This document shows, in pieces, positions 23,060 through 35,144 of a stretch of DNA of 64,000 bases. The notes under the pieces are model-generated. The model was not told the origin of the DNA, made no database searches, and worked only from the letters and a program-made list of their open reading frames with translations. The position numbers and the translations under genes are program-made. The stretch's first letter is position 1; every line of letters starts with the position of its first letter. The DNA comes from Paguma larvata (Eukaryota > Chordata > Mammalia > Carnivora > Viverridae), in NCBI GenBank assembly GCA_030068075.1, contig CM057834.1, positions 94,195,119 to 94,259,118 on the forward strand, read 5' to 3'.

Positions 23060-24340
23060 TTAAATTTTATAAATAAAATGTCTATGGATGAACTGAAAAG
23101 AGCATTGTCATTACTGAAAATATAATTAATGGTAGACTGAAGGGGAGGGAGACATCAGAAGGGTTTTTCACGAAAGCTGAAAAAAATCACAAACAGACAA
23201 ATATGGACATAAAGAGAATTTCCAAAGGGGAATTCCCAAAGAGCTCTCCAAAAACAAATAAAACAGGGTAATGATCCTTAGTGATAGATGAGCACTTCCC
23301 CGAACTGCAGAATGGTGTTATCAGATTGAAAGAGATCCCCGAGAAAGAGAATTAATGCTAAGGCTCACACGCATCAACATATTTTGGTCAAATTCAAGAC
23401 ATGGAAAGACAAGGGAAAAAGTTTTACAAGTTCCAGACACAATGTGGAAGTGCTTTTCTACTTACACTAGTGGAAATAGAATCAAACTTCATTCAGACTT
23501 TTTACACGCAACATATGGAGCCAGAAAGCAATGGGAAAGTTTGAAGAAGAAGGAAAATGGTTCATGAGAAATCATAAGAACCCTGAAGTCTCTGAAGAAG
23601 GAATTCATTTGTTTGGGTGGTTAGAGAGATAGGTATGTCTGTTTAAGGATTTAGGGGCACCTGGGTGGCTCAGTTGGTTAAGCGGCCGACTTCGGCTCAG
23701 GTCATGATCTCACGGTCTGTGGGTTCGAGCCCCGCGTCGGGCTCTGTGCTGGTGGCTCAGAGCCTGGAGCCTGCTTTGGATTCTGCATCTGCCTCTCTCT
23801 CTCTGCCCTTCCCCTGCTCATACTCTGTCTCTATGTCTCTCAAAAATAAATTGAAAATGTTAAAAAAATAAAAAAAATAAAGATTTAGAAAATGCACATA
23901 CCCATATTTCACATCTTCAAAGTCTATTTGAGAAAGGACTTGAACAAAATGATAATTTGATCTAAAGAAATTCCTGAAGACAAAGGAAGACAGACTGGGG
24001 GAAAAAAAGAGCATTGAAGATGACATAATTGTGAAGTTGTGTTAATATAATTAAGGGGTAAAAACATGTAGTGTTGTCTATTTGAAAACAGTTAAATGAC
24101 CTCATGTAATCCCAGGAGTTGGAAGGAAGTGTCTGAAGAAATAAAAGCAATCCCATATTGTCAAGGGATCCCAAGAGCAGAAAGAATTTGGTGGTGTAGG
24201 AAGGGGTGGACTATCGCCACATTTTGGAAAAAATATTTCTAATCACTTTAAATAGCCAAAAAGTATGATTTATCAGTGGGTAGGTCTTTTAGAGTATGTC
24301 GATTCATTAAAAAAAAAGTTCAGAGAAATGTAAGGGCAAT
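23060..24340 (+). mobile_element. HAL1/L1 ORF1-like remnant, split by a SINE
   Basis: 'gcatcaacatattttggtca', 'catatggagccagaaagcaa' and 'tgggaaagtttgaagaagaa' resemble the RNA-binding part of old L1/HAL1 ORF1 in sense orientation. The sequence appears to continue after the SINE at 23654-23878. Frames are broken. HAL1 versus L1M is not decided. Confidence 0.45.
23654..23878 (+). mobile_element. SINEC_Fc-type SINE
   Basis: Sense full-length copy with a well-preserved body ('gagccccgcgtcgggctctg'). The TSD is 'aaggatttag' at 23644-23653 and 'aaagatttag' at 23879-23888. Confidence 0.95.
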
Positions 24341-24405
24341 TATTCAGGAAAAAAAAAAGAGGAAAATATTCTTTTCATCTAGCACTTAATTTTCATGTAT
24401 TTTAT

Positions 24406-24599
24406 TTATTTTTTTAAATGTTTGTTTATTTTCAAGAGAGAGAGAGAGACAAAGTGCTAGTGGGGAAGAGGCAGAGAGAGAGGGAGACCCAGAATCTGAA
24501 GCAGGCTCCAGACTCATAGTGTCAGTACAAGGACCGTGAGATGATGACTTGAATCAAAGCCAGACACTTGACTAATGGAAACTTGACCCAGGCGCCCCA
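24406..24599 (-). mobile_element. SINEC-type SINE with internal deletion
   Basis: Antisense copy from 'ttttaaatgtttgtttattt' to 'gacccaggcgcccc'. The segment between 'gtgtcagtacaagg' and 'accgtgagatgatgac' lacks part of the tRNA-like body. TSD 'ttttcatgtatttta' / 'ttttcaagtatttta'. Confidence 0.92.
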
Positions 24600-24614
24600 G
24601 TTTTCAAGTATTTT

Positions 24615-25077
24615 AGCGTATATTATTTCGATACCATACAAATCTGTGAGGGAGACATGTTGTCTTGTTTTGTTGTTTTGCAAGAGAGAACACTATAAAT
24701 ACTCTAAGTAATATAATTTTCTGATTGTTACAAAAGCTAATATTTAGCTGCTCAGGAATATATACCCAATTCCACATGACATTTAAAAATTTAATTGCTC
24801 TAAACCTCTATTCATTCCTAGGGGGCCCTAGAAGACCAAATATTACATTTTCTGAGAAAGTAGTAAACTAGAAAAAGCATGAATTACACAATCCCTGAAA
24901 ACCTAGTTCCCTCAGAAAGGGAACGTATCAGATAAATACAATACGTTTTAGCCTAAAAAGAAAGTTCGACAAATGTTATTGACCAGACACCTTTGGTTCT
25001 GCTTTAGTCTATAATAATCAATAGTTTTAGCCCTTTGGCTATTTAATACAGTCCTGAACTTGCAGCATACTCATAGA
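24615..25077. other. Unassigned AT-rich sequence
   Basis: No gene or repeat family recognised between two SINEs. Confidence 0.4.
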
Positions 25078-25090
25078 AATGACCCTCCTT

Positions 25091-25287
25091 GGGGTGCCTC
25101 TTTGATGGCTCGGTCAGTTAGGCATTCAACTATTGCTTTTGGCTCAGGTCATGATCTCAGGGTTCATGATTTCGAGCCTCACATTGGGCTTTGAGCTGAC
25201 AGTTTGGGATTCTCTGTCTCCTTCTCGCTCTCTGCCCCTCCCCCACTTGCTGTCTCTCCAAAATAAGTAAACATTAAAAAAAAAAAA
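25091..25287 (+). mobile_element. SINEC-type SINE
   Basis: Sense copy ('ggggtgcctctttgatggct' head) with a long A tail and TSD 'aaatgaccctcc' at 25078-25089 and about 25287-25298. Confidence 0.93.
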
Positions 25288-25329
25288 AATGACCCTCCCA
25301 TTTGCTCCCTGAATAAAAGTTAGAACCAC

Positions 25330-25745
25330 TGTAATGGATTAAATTTTGGTCCCACCAAATTCATTCAAAGCCCTAATCCCCAGAGTTACTACATTTGTAG
25401 ACAGGGCTTTTAAGGAGATAATTATAATTAGATGAAGACATAAGGCTGAGGCCCTCACCCAATAGGAGTGGTACACTTCAAGAAGAGAGACGAAAGCCTG
25501 AACCCATGCCTCCTCCACCCCCATCTCTGAATCTATCTCTCTTTCTGCACACACAGAGGAAACGCCATGTGAGGAAACAGCAAAAAGGTGGCCATCGAAA
25601 AGCCAAGAAGAGACACATCTCAAGGATCCAAAGCTGATGGCACTTAGATCTTTGTGATTCCAGCCTCCCAAACTGGGAACATTTCTCTTGTTCAAGTCGC
25701 CCAATTTGTGGTACATTATTATCGTAGCCCTACCGGATTAATACA
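25330..25745 (+). mobile_element. MaLR (ERVL-MaLR) solo LTR
   Basis: The block begins 'tgtaatggattaaattttgg', contains 'agccctaatccccagagtta', 'acgccatgtgaggaaacagc', 'ttgtgattccagcctcccaa', and ends 'taccggattaataca'. This is the order of an MST/MLT1-class LTR in sense orientation, 416 bp. No internal region adjoins it, so it is a solo LTR. An old primate-carnivore shared family; exact subfamily not determined. The 125-residue antisense open frame across it is not a gene. Confidence 0.85.
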
Positions 25746-26989
25746 ACCACCAACATACTGTTAGAACAGGGAAATCTTTTCTACAAAGTTCTGCAAACTT
25801 TTTCTACAAAGGGATAAATAGTAAATATTTCCACCTTTGTGGGTCTTGAGAAAAAGTGTCAGCCACTCATGTTGGCTATAATGTTGTGAATGAAGCCATA
25901 GATAGTATGTAAATAACTAGGTATAGTTGTGTCTCAATAAAACTTGATTTAGAAAAACAGTCAGAAGGCTGAGGCTACGGTGTGCCAACCCATGCTCACA
26001 AAAAGAAAATCTTTAGTAATAATATGTCAAATCATAAATCCCAAGCATTTTTTTTCTGGAAGACACCTGAAATCCCATTACCAATATTAAAAAGAGAATT
26101 TGCGTGCTTTCTTTCAAGGAAAGTGTGTGAGGCGCTACGGGGCTGAGAACATTTTACTGTGATCCTCCTGTGTTCTTGTCGGCAACATCTTTTCTTCCAC
26201 ACCTGCTTTTTCACGTGACTTTAACCTCTAACTGTTCTATGCCCAAATCCAAATTCGACCAGTATAATTTCTGCCTTGAGAAACACCTTTGACCAACTAC
26301 ATGCAAAACAAACTCAGTTTTGCCTGAATCTTTCCATCTATTGCCCTATAAAATATTTTGCCTGCCTTCCAAGTTAGAATGCTCCTTCAGAGGCCTCTCA
26401 AAAAAGGTTTAGCTGGCTATCTTTTGAGAATAGGGGCACCCACCAATATTTTTTGCAGTATTGTCAGGACCAAACATCTTCGAGTACATTTTTTAAGTCG
26501 ACTTAATTTTCTTTAGAATAATTTCTTGTCATAGACTTCCAATTTCTCCTGTCAAAAGCCTAACCTTTCAACATCTTCAAACTCCCGTACCTATAGCCTG
26601 AGCTCGGACGGATTGGCAGAGGCAGACTAATAGAAAAATCTGGGATTGAGAGATACTAAATTTGTGTTTTCTGTAGGTTAATTATGCTTATCACACATAC
26701 CAATCCATCAGGTTTTCTCAACATAAATCAGCCTGAACTATACCAGGCTCTCAATAAATATTTATTGAATGAATGAATTGGAGGCACAATTTCATGTTGT
26801 AAATGATGGAAGGGCTGTAGTCCAGGAAAGATCACTTTGCACTTTGAAATAACTCAGGCACAATTGCTGCTGGAAAGAAGAATTCTTAACACAGAGAGCA
26901 TTACTGTCAACCATGCATTCTTCTGAGAGACAGGATAGATATATAGAGGGGGAGAGACTGGCAGATCTCTCTCCACAAATGTTTACAAA
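25746..26989. other. Unassigned sequence
   Basis: No gene supported. 'ctctcaataaatatttattg' followed by 'aatgaatgaat' near 26745-26778 resembles the 3' end of an L2 or MIR element. The 60-residue open frame at 26032-26214 has no known domain. Confidence 0.4.
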
Positions 26990-27055
26990 TCAATGCTTTT
27001 ATTCTTACTAACAATGCTGCAGTGAATAACCTTGTATATATTTCTTATCATTAAT

Positions 27056-27744
27056 GGGCAGGCAGGCATATTCTGATGCTCTGCTTCCTCCCTGTAATAG
27101 GATTAGATAGAAGGCCTTTACCCATGTGACTTTGCAAAGCTTCCCTGGTGGGTAGAGTATATATCATTGCCCTCGTGACTTTGGTCTTAGTCATATGACT
27201 TCTTCCTCCAAAAGAGAATGTGGGCAGAAGTAACAGTGTGCTAACGTCCACATAGGTAGGCTTTGTGAAACCTAACAGAAAACCAGGGGGGAGGGGAAGT
27301 GGGGAAGGAAAAGAAAAGCCACAGAGAGGGAGGAAGACATAACATAAGAGACTCTCAAAGACTAAGAACAAACTGAGGGGAGCGGGGGTGTGGGAGGGGG
27401 GAAAATGGGTGATGGGCGCAGAGGAGGGCACTTGTTGGGATGAGCACTGGGTGTTGTATGGAAACCAATTTGACAATAAATTATTAAAAAAAAAAAGAAG
27501 TAACAGTGTGCTAATGTCAAGTCTTAAGAAGTCTTCTGTGTTTCCACTATGCCCCTTTAGTTTGGGCCCTGCAATAAGAACAAAAGTCCTAGATAGTGGG
27601 AGCTATTTCGGTCTGGCCCAGGAATGAGAAGCCACCAGACAGAATAGAAAATGACCTGTGGCCTCCATGTAATATGAGCAATAAATATATGTTTTTGTTG
27701 AAACTTCAGAGTTGTTTCTTGCGGCTACAAAAACTGACTTAGCA
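27056..27744 (+). mobile_element. Probable MaLR/ERVL-type LTR inserted in L1
   Basis: 'acccatgtgactttgcaaag', 'gtgactttggtcttagtcat' and 'ggcagaagtaacagtgtgct' match the style of MLT1-class LTRs. 'gagcaataaatatatgtttt' carries a polyadenylation signal, and the element closes with 'aaaaactgacttagca'. It is itself interrupted by a young L1 3' end. Subfamily and exact 5' boundary are uncertain. Confidence 0.5.
27249..27495 (+). mobile_element. Carnivore L1 3' end with long TSD
   Basis: A 247-bp 5'-truncated L1 3' end: 'ggggaggggaagtggggaag', 'agagactctcaaagactaag', 'gggtgatgggcgcagaggag', 'gagcactgggtgttgtatgg', 'aataaattattaaaaaaaaa'. A 23-bp TSD beginning 'agaagtaacagtgtgct' lies at 27226-27248 and 27496-27518 with one mismatch, so the insertion is relatively recent. 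It split the LTR-like element. Confidence 0.95.
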
Positions 27745-27986
27745 TGGGGCATCTGACTGGCTCAGTTGGTTAAGCATCCAACTCTTGACTTTGACTCAGG
27801 TCATGATCTCACAGTTTGTGAGTTCAAGCCCTATGTTGGGCTCTGCACTGACAGTGCAGAGACATTTTGGAATTCTCCATCTCCCTCTCTTTCTGCCTTC
27901 CCCTGTACTTGCTCTCCTTCCCTCTCTCTCTCTATCTCTCTCAAATAAATAAATAAACATTTCTAAAAAACAAACCAAAAACCCCC
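27745..27986 (+). mobile_element. SINEC-type SINE
   Basis: Sense copy ('ggggcatctgactggctcag' head, 'aaataaataaataaacattt' tail). TSD 'aaaactgacttagca' / 'aaaactgaattagca' at about 27730-27744 and 27987-28001, that is, it inserted exactly at the end of the LTR-like element. Confidence 0.95.
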
Positions 27987-28474
27987 AAAACTGAATTAGC
28001 AGAGTTTGATAATTTCCAGAACTGAGATTTCTGGGTCAAAAGATAAATGCAATTTTTATTTTGATTAATATTGCCAAATTTGATTTTACAGGAATAATAC
28101 CATTTTACACTCCGAGAACATATTAGTATGTCTATTTCCCAACAGCCTATGCAACTGAATGTTCAACTTCTAGATTTTTGCCAATCTGCTAAGTGAGAAA
28201 CTATATTTTAGTCTTGTTTGTATTTGCATTTCTTTAATTAAGAGTGAGATTATTCCGCTTCATAGTTTGAGACCCCTGCATTTCAGAGAACTCTCTTAAC
28301 ATCTTTGCCCATTTTTCTATTGGTCTAATAGTATTTCCTTCTCGATTTCTATATGTCCTATGTGTAATGAGATTAGTCCTTTGCAGTACGATTAACATAT
28401 TTTCTTTATTTGTCTCTCATCATTTGACTTAAAGTTTTTTTACATTAAATTCAACTATGTCTTATTTTACTTTA

Positions 28475-28678
28475 TTTTTTATTTTACTTATTTATTTTGA
28501 GAAAGAGAGATAGAGAGAGCAAGGGAGGGGCAGAGAGAGAGGGAGAAACAGAGGATCCCCAGCCAACTGGACACTGTCAGCAGAGCCTGAGACAGGGTTC
28601 AACTCATGAAACATGAGATCATGACCTGAATCAAAATCAAGAGTTGAATGCATAACCGATTAAGCCACCTAGGCACCC
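28475..28678 (-). mobile_element. SINEC-type SINE
   Basis: Antisense copy ending 'aagccacctaggcacccc', with a perfect 14-bp TSD 'cttattttacttta' at 28461-28474 and 28679-28692. Confidence 0.95.
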
Positions 28679-28692
28679 CTTATTTTACTTTA

Positions 28693-30693
28693 AACATAAA
28701 TCTGTGTTATCTTCCTATGGTTCAAATGGAGTCCAACAGAAGTCAGTTAGATCTCTCCAAGATGTCACCAAGTGGTAGAAGAAGCAAATATGGTGAAGTA
28801 TTTTTGATAAAGCTTACTTCTGGATATACTCTACTAAGGATAGACCATTTAATATATGAGTTATATATTTCACAATATAACAATATTGGGGTTTGATAAT
28901 CCTAATCAAGATTCTTTGTCTCAGCATAGTCAAACCTGGGTTAAAAACAAAAAACACAGACACGTTTGTTATAGAGTGGTAAAAAAAAAAATAGTCCTAG
29001 CCAATTCTAAAAAGAATTAAGTGGAATAGGAGTCATTTTATATGGAAAACCAAGAACAAAAATAATCAGAAAGTCACAGAAAATGCTCCAAGTAACACAA
29101 TGTAATTGAATAATCTGATAAGTATGTAGACCTATTTGTTTACTGTAGATTCTTCATAGAAGAAGAAGTATGTTAGACAATCTACCTTTACCTCTTCCTG
29201 CTCCACATTCCATCCATAGATAATAACCCAGTCTCCGTTTTCCAGAAGAGTGGTTTTCAAAAATTTTTGCTAGTTCGTACTTTAAAAAATTGCACAGTGC
29301 GCCTTCTCACATTTTTAATTTGGAAGCTGATGTTATTCACCATTGGTTTAAATAGTGGCAATATATTTTTAGTTTTTAATAAATAAATAGTTTAAATAAC
29401 TTTATACGGACAGTTTTATGGACAGGTTTAAATTATGTTGGATATAATTTTTAGAAACTTACACTTTATCTGTAAATGAATTTATTACTTTGCAGTCATC
29501 CTGTTACCAATTCCTTAAGACTATGCAAAAAAAAAAAAGTCCTTACAAACAAAAATCTTGTTAAGACTTATCAAATGCCTCTTAATTATATGTTAATCTT
29601 AACACTGACGTACCTCAATTAACCCAATATACTCAGAAATGTTTGAGAAGATGAAATGTTGTTCATTTAAATATGTCTTTGGTAATAAATGTTTTGGATA
29701 AAATGTTTTCCTCTTATCACACACTTTGTTATATATGTTTGTCAAAACCTGGGCCTACAGATTCACCTGATTCAATTTGGAAAATGTCAGCTATGTAACC
29801 TAATTGGCAAAGCCAGTCAATATTTTCAAAACTAATCAGCTAGATCAGAATTTTTACTGTTCAGAAAAAATCTGACTCCATTTCTTCAATTCAAATAAAC
29901 ATATTAATATGCATTTCTGTGACAACCATCTAATTTCTGAATTCCAGTTCTAAGACAGATAGACGAGACAGTCTTCCCATCAATATCTTGGATGGATGAA
30001 ATAGGGTGAGGCAATCTTCAGTATTTCTTCCTGAATCTCCCTCGCTTTGCTTCATGGGATTCCCCCAGGAGCAATTAAGTGTTTCACAATAGCTGGTGAA
30101 TGAAAGAGGCAAGTTCTCTGAATTAAAATAGTCATTGTTTCTCCACTATTCTGCTCTAAAATGTATATAAATCCCAACAAAATACCATGTTCTAAGGCCA
30201 CTTCAGAAAAAGTAATGTACATAAGACAGGGAAAAACAATCATGCCTTAATTAAAGGAATCTTTCTGAAAACTAATTTCAACTATTGCTTCATTTTACAT
30301 TCCAGCAAATCCTTTCTTTTGCAAAGTAGGATGAGAGAAAGGAAAATCAGCATGACCTCTCTTTGGATGGTACAGTCTCAGACTAATACATTTTAGGAAA
30401 GAACGGGTAGGGAATTTGAATTTTTGGAATGCGATTTACTTGAAATACTCTTGTCTATATACCCCTTGAAAGGCCTTTGTGTGCTGCAAAACAGTGCTTC
30501 AAAAATCAGTGCCCTACTTTGCAGTCTATTATCCCAGAGGGTGATATTTCCTATACTCTAGAGGAAATATAACAGAACCTTTTTTTGAAAACTGACCTTT
30601 TCTGACAAACCAGATTATCTGAGAAGGGGAAAATTTCCCATTTTGAGCAGACAGAGACTGGAGAGCCCAAATCCATACAGTAGTTGGATTCCA
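28693..30693. other. Unassigned sequence
   Basis: About 2 kb without gene or clear repeat. 'gagtggttttcaaaaatttt' near 29248 faintly recalls hAT-type transposon ends (MER5/Charlie), but the rest does not follow. Small open frames have no recognisable domains. Confidence 0.4.
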
Positions 30694-31145
30694 TGTGTAC
30701 TAGGTTGAATAGTGCTTCTTCAAAATTCACATCTACCCAGAACCTATGAATGTGAGCTGAATCGGAAACAGTGTCATTTCAGATCATATCAGATTAAGAC
30801 GAGGTCACAGTGGAGTAGGGTGGGTCCTACATCCAGTATAATTGTTTTCTTTATAAGAAGAGGGAAATTTGGACTCCAAGACACAGACACCCAGGGGAAG
30901 GTGCATGTGAAGATACAGGCAGAGACTGAAACGCCCTGCTGCTACACACCAAAGAATGCTAACGACTACCAAAGCTAGAAGAGGCAAGACAAGATTCTTC
31001 ATTAGGCCCTTGAGAGAGCGCAGCCAAGCCAACACCCTGATTTTGGCCTTCTGGCCTCTGGTAAGTGGGAGACAATGCATTTCTATCATTTTAAGCCATC
31101 CAGTTTTGGGAGCTTTTATTACTGCAGCTTTAGGTAACTAATACA
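30694..31145 (+). mobile_element. MaLR (ERVL-MaLR, MLT1-class) solo LTR
   Basis: Starts 'tgtgtactaggttgaatagt', then 'ttcacatctacccagaacct', 'tttataagaagagggaaatt', 'ggcctctggtaagtgggaga', and ends 'tttaggtaactaataca'. This is the MLT1-class sense order over 452 bp. No internal region adjoins. The 88- and 94-residue open frames on its two strands are chance. Confidence 0.85.
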
Positions 31146-32364
31146 CCCTGAGATTAGAATGTTTTATAAGCTATTAAAATTTAAAAGTCATAGATACATG
31201 CACATCTCAAGTGACAAGATTTCTGATAGCATTGTTAGCCTTGAAAATTAGCAAATGCCTAGTGACTGAACACATATGCAGTGTGTATTCTGACCAATAA
31301 AGTTTGGTTTTGAATAGACCTTGAGGATTTAGATATTATGTAAATGTCCTAATGACAGTTATGGTTGACCTAAAACCCAAGTGCCATTCTCACAATTGGA
31401 GGATTATTTACTTCTGTAGGAATAGTAGGAAAGTAGAGGCCCCACTTTCATGACTAGTTTAATTCTTTCCCCACCTCCGCCAGGTAAAGTTTCCAGTTGG
31501 GAAGATTGGTATGAAATCAAACTACTTGTTTTAGAAAATAAATAAGGAGATATTTCCTACATATTTGTTTCGTGGAGGAGATCTATAATGTTTACATTAA
31601 GGGAAAGGAATCATTATTCTAGATTGTGGACAATTCATGAAGAAGAACTATCTAGAATACTTACTGATATTCAGGACTTAATCCAAGTGACTTTTTTAGA
31701 TACCGATTTAAGGTACATGGAAAATTGGATGCAGGAAAAATACAAAGGTTCTCAGAATCTCATGGAGAAAAGAGTGGACTCAAACAGAGTTTGATAGTGT
31801 TCTAATGAATGCTTAAAAAATCTTAGGGAATTTCAGACTAATTGCTAGACATTTAAAGAAATAAGCAAGGGCCAGCAAAATGATGGTGAAATTTACAAAA
31901 TTAATTTCTCAGGGATTCCTAGAAATTGAGAAATGGTGTGAATTGAAAGTGATGTTAAGACCCTTATCTCAGTTTCTGATTTTCTAAAACAAACAAAATC
32001 TCTCCTTATAGACAAAAGAATACACAGTGGCTAACGAAATCACAGAGAACTCTGATTACATTTCATATGACATAGCCTATAACATTGAGTCAGGAGGTGG
32101 GGAAGGTTGTTTACCTTCCGGAAAATGAAACGAAGAGTTGTTAGATATAGAAGATGCTTTCCTGTAAGTCATAGAGATCTGAGTGCCAGGTAAGACACAA
32201 TACTAAGATGCTTCAATATCAGGACTGTTTTGATGTTCAGAAGATTCAAACTTGAAGAAATGGCCAACTGGCTCCCTTGAGGTCTTGTGTTCATTCTAGA
32301 TGAATTACAACTCTTTGAGACTGCATATCGGAGACATTTAGAAAAGATTTGGGGGAGCATATTT
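31146..32364. other. Unassigned sequence
   Basis: No gene supported. An open frame at 31588-31794 gives 68 residues with no recognised domain, and the flanks show no splice or promoter pattern that would support it. Confidence 0.4.
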
Positions 32365-32564
32365 TAATATTTATTTATTTTTGAGAGACAGAGATAGAGT
32401 GTGAGCAGGGGGAGGGGAGGAACAGAGAGAGAGGGAGACACAGAACTTGAAGCAGGCTCCAGGCTCTGCACTGTCAGCACAGGGCCCAACGAGGCTGGAA
32501 CTCACAAACTATGAGATCATATGACCTGAGTTGAAGTCAGACCCTACTGAGCCAGCTAGCTGTC
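32365..32564 (-). mobile_element. SINEC-type SINE, diverged
   Basis: Antisense copy ('atttatttatttttgagaga' to 'gagccagctagctgtcct'), with a degraded head. A T-run at 32576-32591 follows it. Confidence 0.9.
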
Positions 32565-32712
32565 CTCGGAAGCATTTTTTTTTTTTTTTTTAAATCAAAG
32601 GGGAAGGTTTATAGATCAGCTTTGTGAATCTCTTCCAGGAGGTTAAATGTATACCCATGCTGGAAATTGATACAGAATGTGCTGATTCAAAGATACTTAA
32701 ATCTAAGAAACA

Positions 32713-32920
32713 GGGGCGCCTGGGTGGCTCAGTCGGTTGAGCATCCGACTTCGGCTCAGGTCATGATCTTAAGGTCTGTGAGTTCGAGCCCCACGTCGGG
32801 CTCTATGCTGACGGCTTGGAGCCTGGAGCCTGCTTTGGATTCTGTGTCTCCCTCTCTCTCTGCCCCTCCCCACTCATGCTCTGTCTCTCTCTGTCTCAAA
32901 AATAAATAAACATTTAAAAA
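32713..32920 (+). mobile_element. Young full-length SINEC_Fc SINE
   Basis: Intact 'ggggcgcctgggtggctcag' head, complete tRNA-like body, CT tract and 'aaataaataaacatttaaaa' tail. The TSD 'aaatctaagaaaca' is perfect over 14 bp at 32699-32712 and 32921-32934. Close to the family consensus, so one of the youngest copies here. Confidence 0.97.
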
Positions 32921-32934
32921 AAATCTAAGAAACA

Positions 32935-34893
32935 TGGAGCTGAACTATTAAAGCAAGAATGTGGAGAATAAATGCAGAATGACACTCCACTCCAAGCTCA
33001 TTCTGACCACAAATTTAATTCTTTTTTTCACTTTTACCATCTTCTGAAGCTGGTGAAGGCAGAGGAGAAGGAAAAAGTACATGTGTCTCCATGAGTCACA
33101 GGAGCCAGCAGCAAGAGTGGATTCGTCCCTGGAGCTCAAAGAGATTCGGAATTCTCCTAATAGTCAAGACTCTAATTGTGCTTTATAGTATTTCAATGAG
33201 GTTGGTATAAGCATTTGTCCCTGGGCACGGAGATGCTATCAGGTGAAAGCCTCTTAATAACAATAGGCATAATACTAAAGACAGTTGCAAATGCTTTATG
33301 GAGTTTATACTGCACCAGGCACTTGCTAGCAATTTTGCATAAATTACATCATTTAATCCATACGACTTCTCTGTGATGTAGGTGCAAACATGTTTCTCAT
33401 CTGCTGACTATGTGATGGCTGCAGACACAGGCAGAGAAACAGACACATGACGCAGACGATTGATGCTGCAGCAAAATTTGGACTACGTTTGTCAGGTTAG
33501 TGAGAGGAGAAGTTTCAAAAATGATCACACTTAGTTTAGGGAGGTACAAGTGCTTCTTTCTCTTCTTTGCTTAAGAGGAAAATGTGCATCTTATTGCTGC
33601 TAGTACCCCCAAAGAGAATCTAATACTAATTAGACAAAAGGTAGGGCAGTCTGGAGGCCTTTGGTAAAATGCAAAGGAGTAGAGGTCCCCTTTTTTCCAT
33701 ACGAGTCAAGGCATGGGAAGAGTCTTTAAACCTTTTGTGGGACACACTGGCCTGGATCTCAGAAGTGAAAGAGAATGATTTCAGAAAGAAAAACTTTGCA
33801 TTTTTTTTTTTCTAGCCAGTTCAATCTCTTCCAGCCTCTTTAGGAGTCAAAGGCTAATATGAGTTTTAATTATTCATGGGAAACTTATAAAATTTGATTA
33901 GATACTGGCCCAGGAAAAAAATTAATTGTAAAAAGTTTAAATTATTCAGATCATAATCCTTGATGAAAAAGCAAAAAACAAAACAAAACAAAAACAAAAA
34001 CCGAAACCCAATACACATTACTCCTTTTAACGATATTCCCGCTGAAAGAAGTTTAACTTCAGACTGTTAAAGGACAGTATTTCTCCCTAAAATTCAAATA
34101 CTAAATTCTCTCAAATTGAACTGATGGAATTTTAAAGTAAATTAACTTAACAGATTCGAATTCATATGTGATTAATTACACCCCAAAACTAGTCAATAAA
34201 ATCCACTGCGGCATGCAACTGACACCATTTGAAACTTACTAAAAAGGTATTCTGATAATAATATGGGAGACTACAAGAGTATTCACGCGGTGTTCCACTA
34301 AAAATGAAAGAAATAAAATTCTCTTCTTATTATACAGCCTGCGATGTAGGCATCAATATTTCAACAAGTATGAATTCTCTTCCCACTATTTATAGTCAAT
34401 TTGAGATCTAGAGAGTCTCCCCTAAATCATAGAGGAAGACAGTAACAGTCCAACGGCTAGAATTCTGTTTCTACTCTGTTGATTAAATACTGTATTTCTC
34501 CAATTTCCTAACTGCATAATGTCAGTTTTAACACGACTAAATGACCATCAATAAAGGAATTAAGCCCACATTCAACAGACAGAAAACACAAAAGGATCAT
34601 ACGCTGAGGAGTCTAACGTGTAAAGAAGAGTAGTGGGAAATAAATTGAGGACAGGGGAATACAGAGAATGTCATTTTACTAGTTTCCTGGGTGCTTCCTA
34701 GCTTCACGATAATCTTGAAAATAGCCCAACAATTCCCTAAAGCGTTTTAAACTTCCTTATAAAAACTGAAGATCTTTGTTTTCTTAGTTCCAGACCTCAG
34801 AAGTGAAGTAAAAATCAGCAGCATTGGGAAGAAATTAAACACCATATAAAAGACTAAATATTGCAAATATGTCATTGAAAGTGAACTGATTCC
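32935..34893. other. Unassigned sequence with one MIR
   Basis: No gene supported. It contains a MIR (33240-33440) and an A-rich (CA4)n-like stretch near 33972-34001. The remainder is AT-rich and unassigned. Confidence 0.4.
33240..33440 (-). mobile_element. MIR element
   Basis: Inverted MIR landmarks in order: 'cttaataacaataggcataa', 'ctgcaccaggcacttgctag', 'attacatcatttaatccata', 'gtgatgtaggtgc'. Confidence 0.65.
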
Positions 34894-34906
34894 CACCAAA
34901 CATTTT

Positions 34907-34934
34907 AATTTTTTTATGGTTTTATTTTATTTTC

Positions 34935-34985
<51 letters not shown>

Positions 34986-35128
34986 CGCGCACGCGAGCAG
35001 GAAAGAGACAGACAGAGATTCGGAAACAGGCTCCAGGCTCTGAGCTGTGGGGCTCTGATCCACCAGCTGTGAGATCATGACCTGAGCAGGCGTAGGATGC
35101 TTAAACGACTGAGCCACCCAGGCACCCA
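34907..35128 (-). mobile_element. SINEC-type SINE with expanded (GA)n
   Basis: Antisense copy whose CT-rich part has expanded to about 50 bases of (GA)n, followed by 'gcgcgcacgcgagc'. It ends 'gagccacccaggcaccc' and has TSD 'caccaaacatttt' at 34894-34906 and 35132-35144. Confidence 0.95.
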
Positions 35129-35144
35129 TCTCACCAAACATTTT

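Larger units (their letters stand above)
26990..28470 (-). mobile_element. L1 ORF2 remnant, antisense, host of nested insertions
   Basis: The complement of late L1 ORF2 is seen in two pieces: 'aacaatgctgcagtgaataa' near 27010 and, after the insertions, 'tttgtatttgcatttcttta', 'tttgcccatttttctattgg' and 'tttctttatttgtctctcat' (28000-28470). The gap between them is filled by an LTR-like element, an L1 3' end and a SINE. Confidence 0.6.

Noticed and set aside
27051..27476. 141-residue minus-strand open frame
   Set aside because: Crosses the boundary between an LTR-like element and a later L1 insertion, so it cannot be an evolved gene.
32713..32790. tRNA gene candidates at SINE heads
   Set aside because: The A/B-box-like tRNA-derived heads are part of SINEs; none folds as an intact tRNA with a proper acceptor stem.
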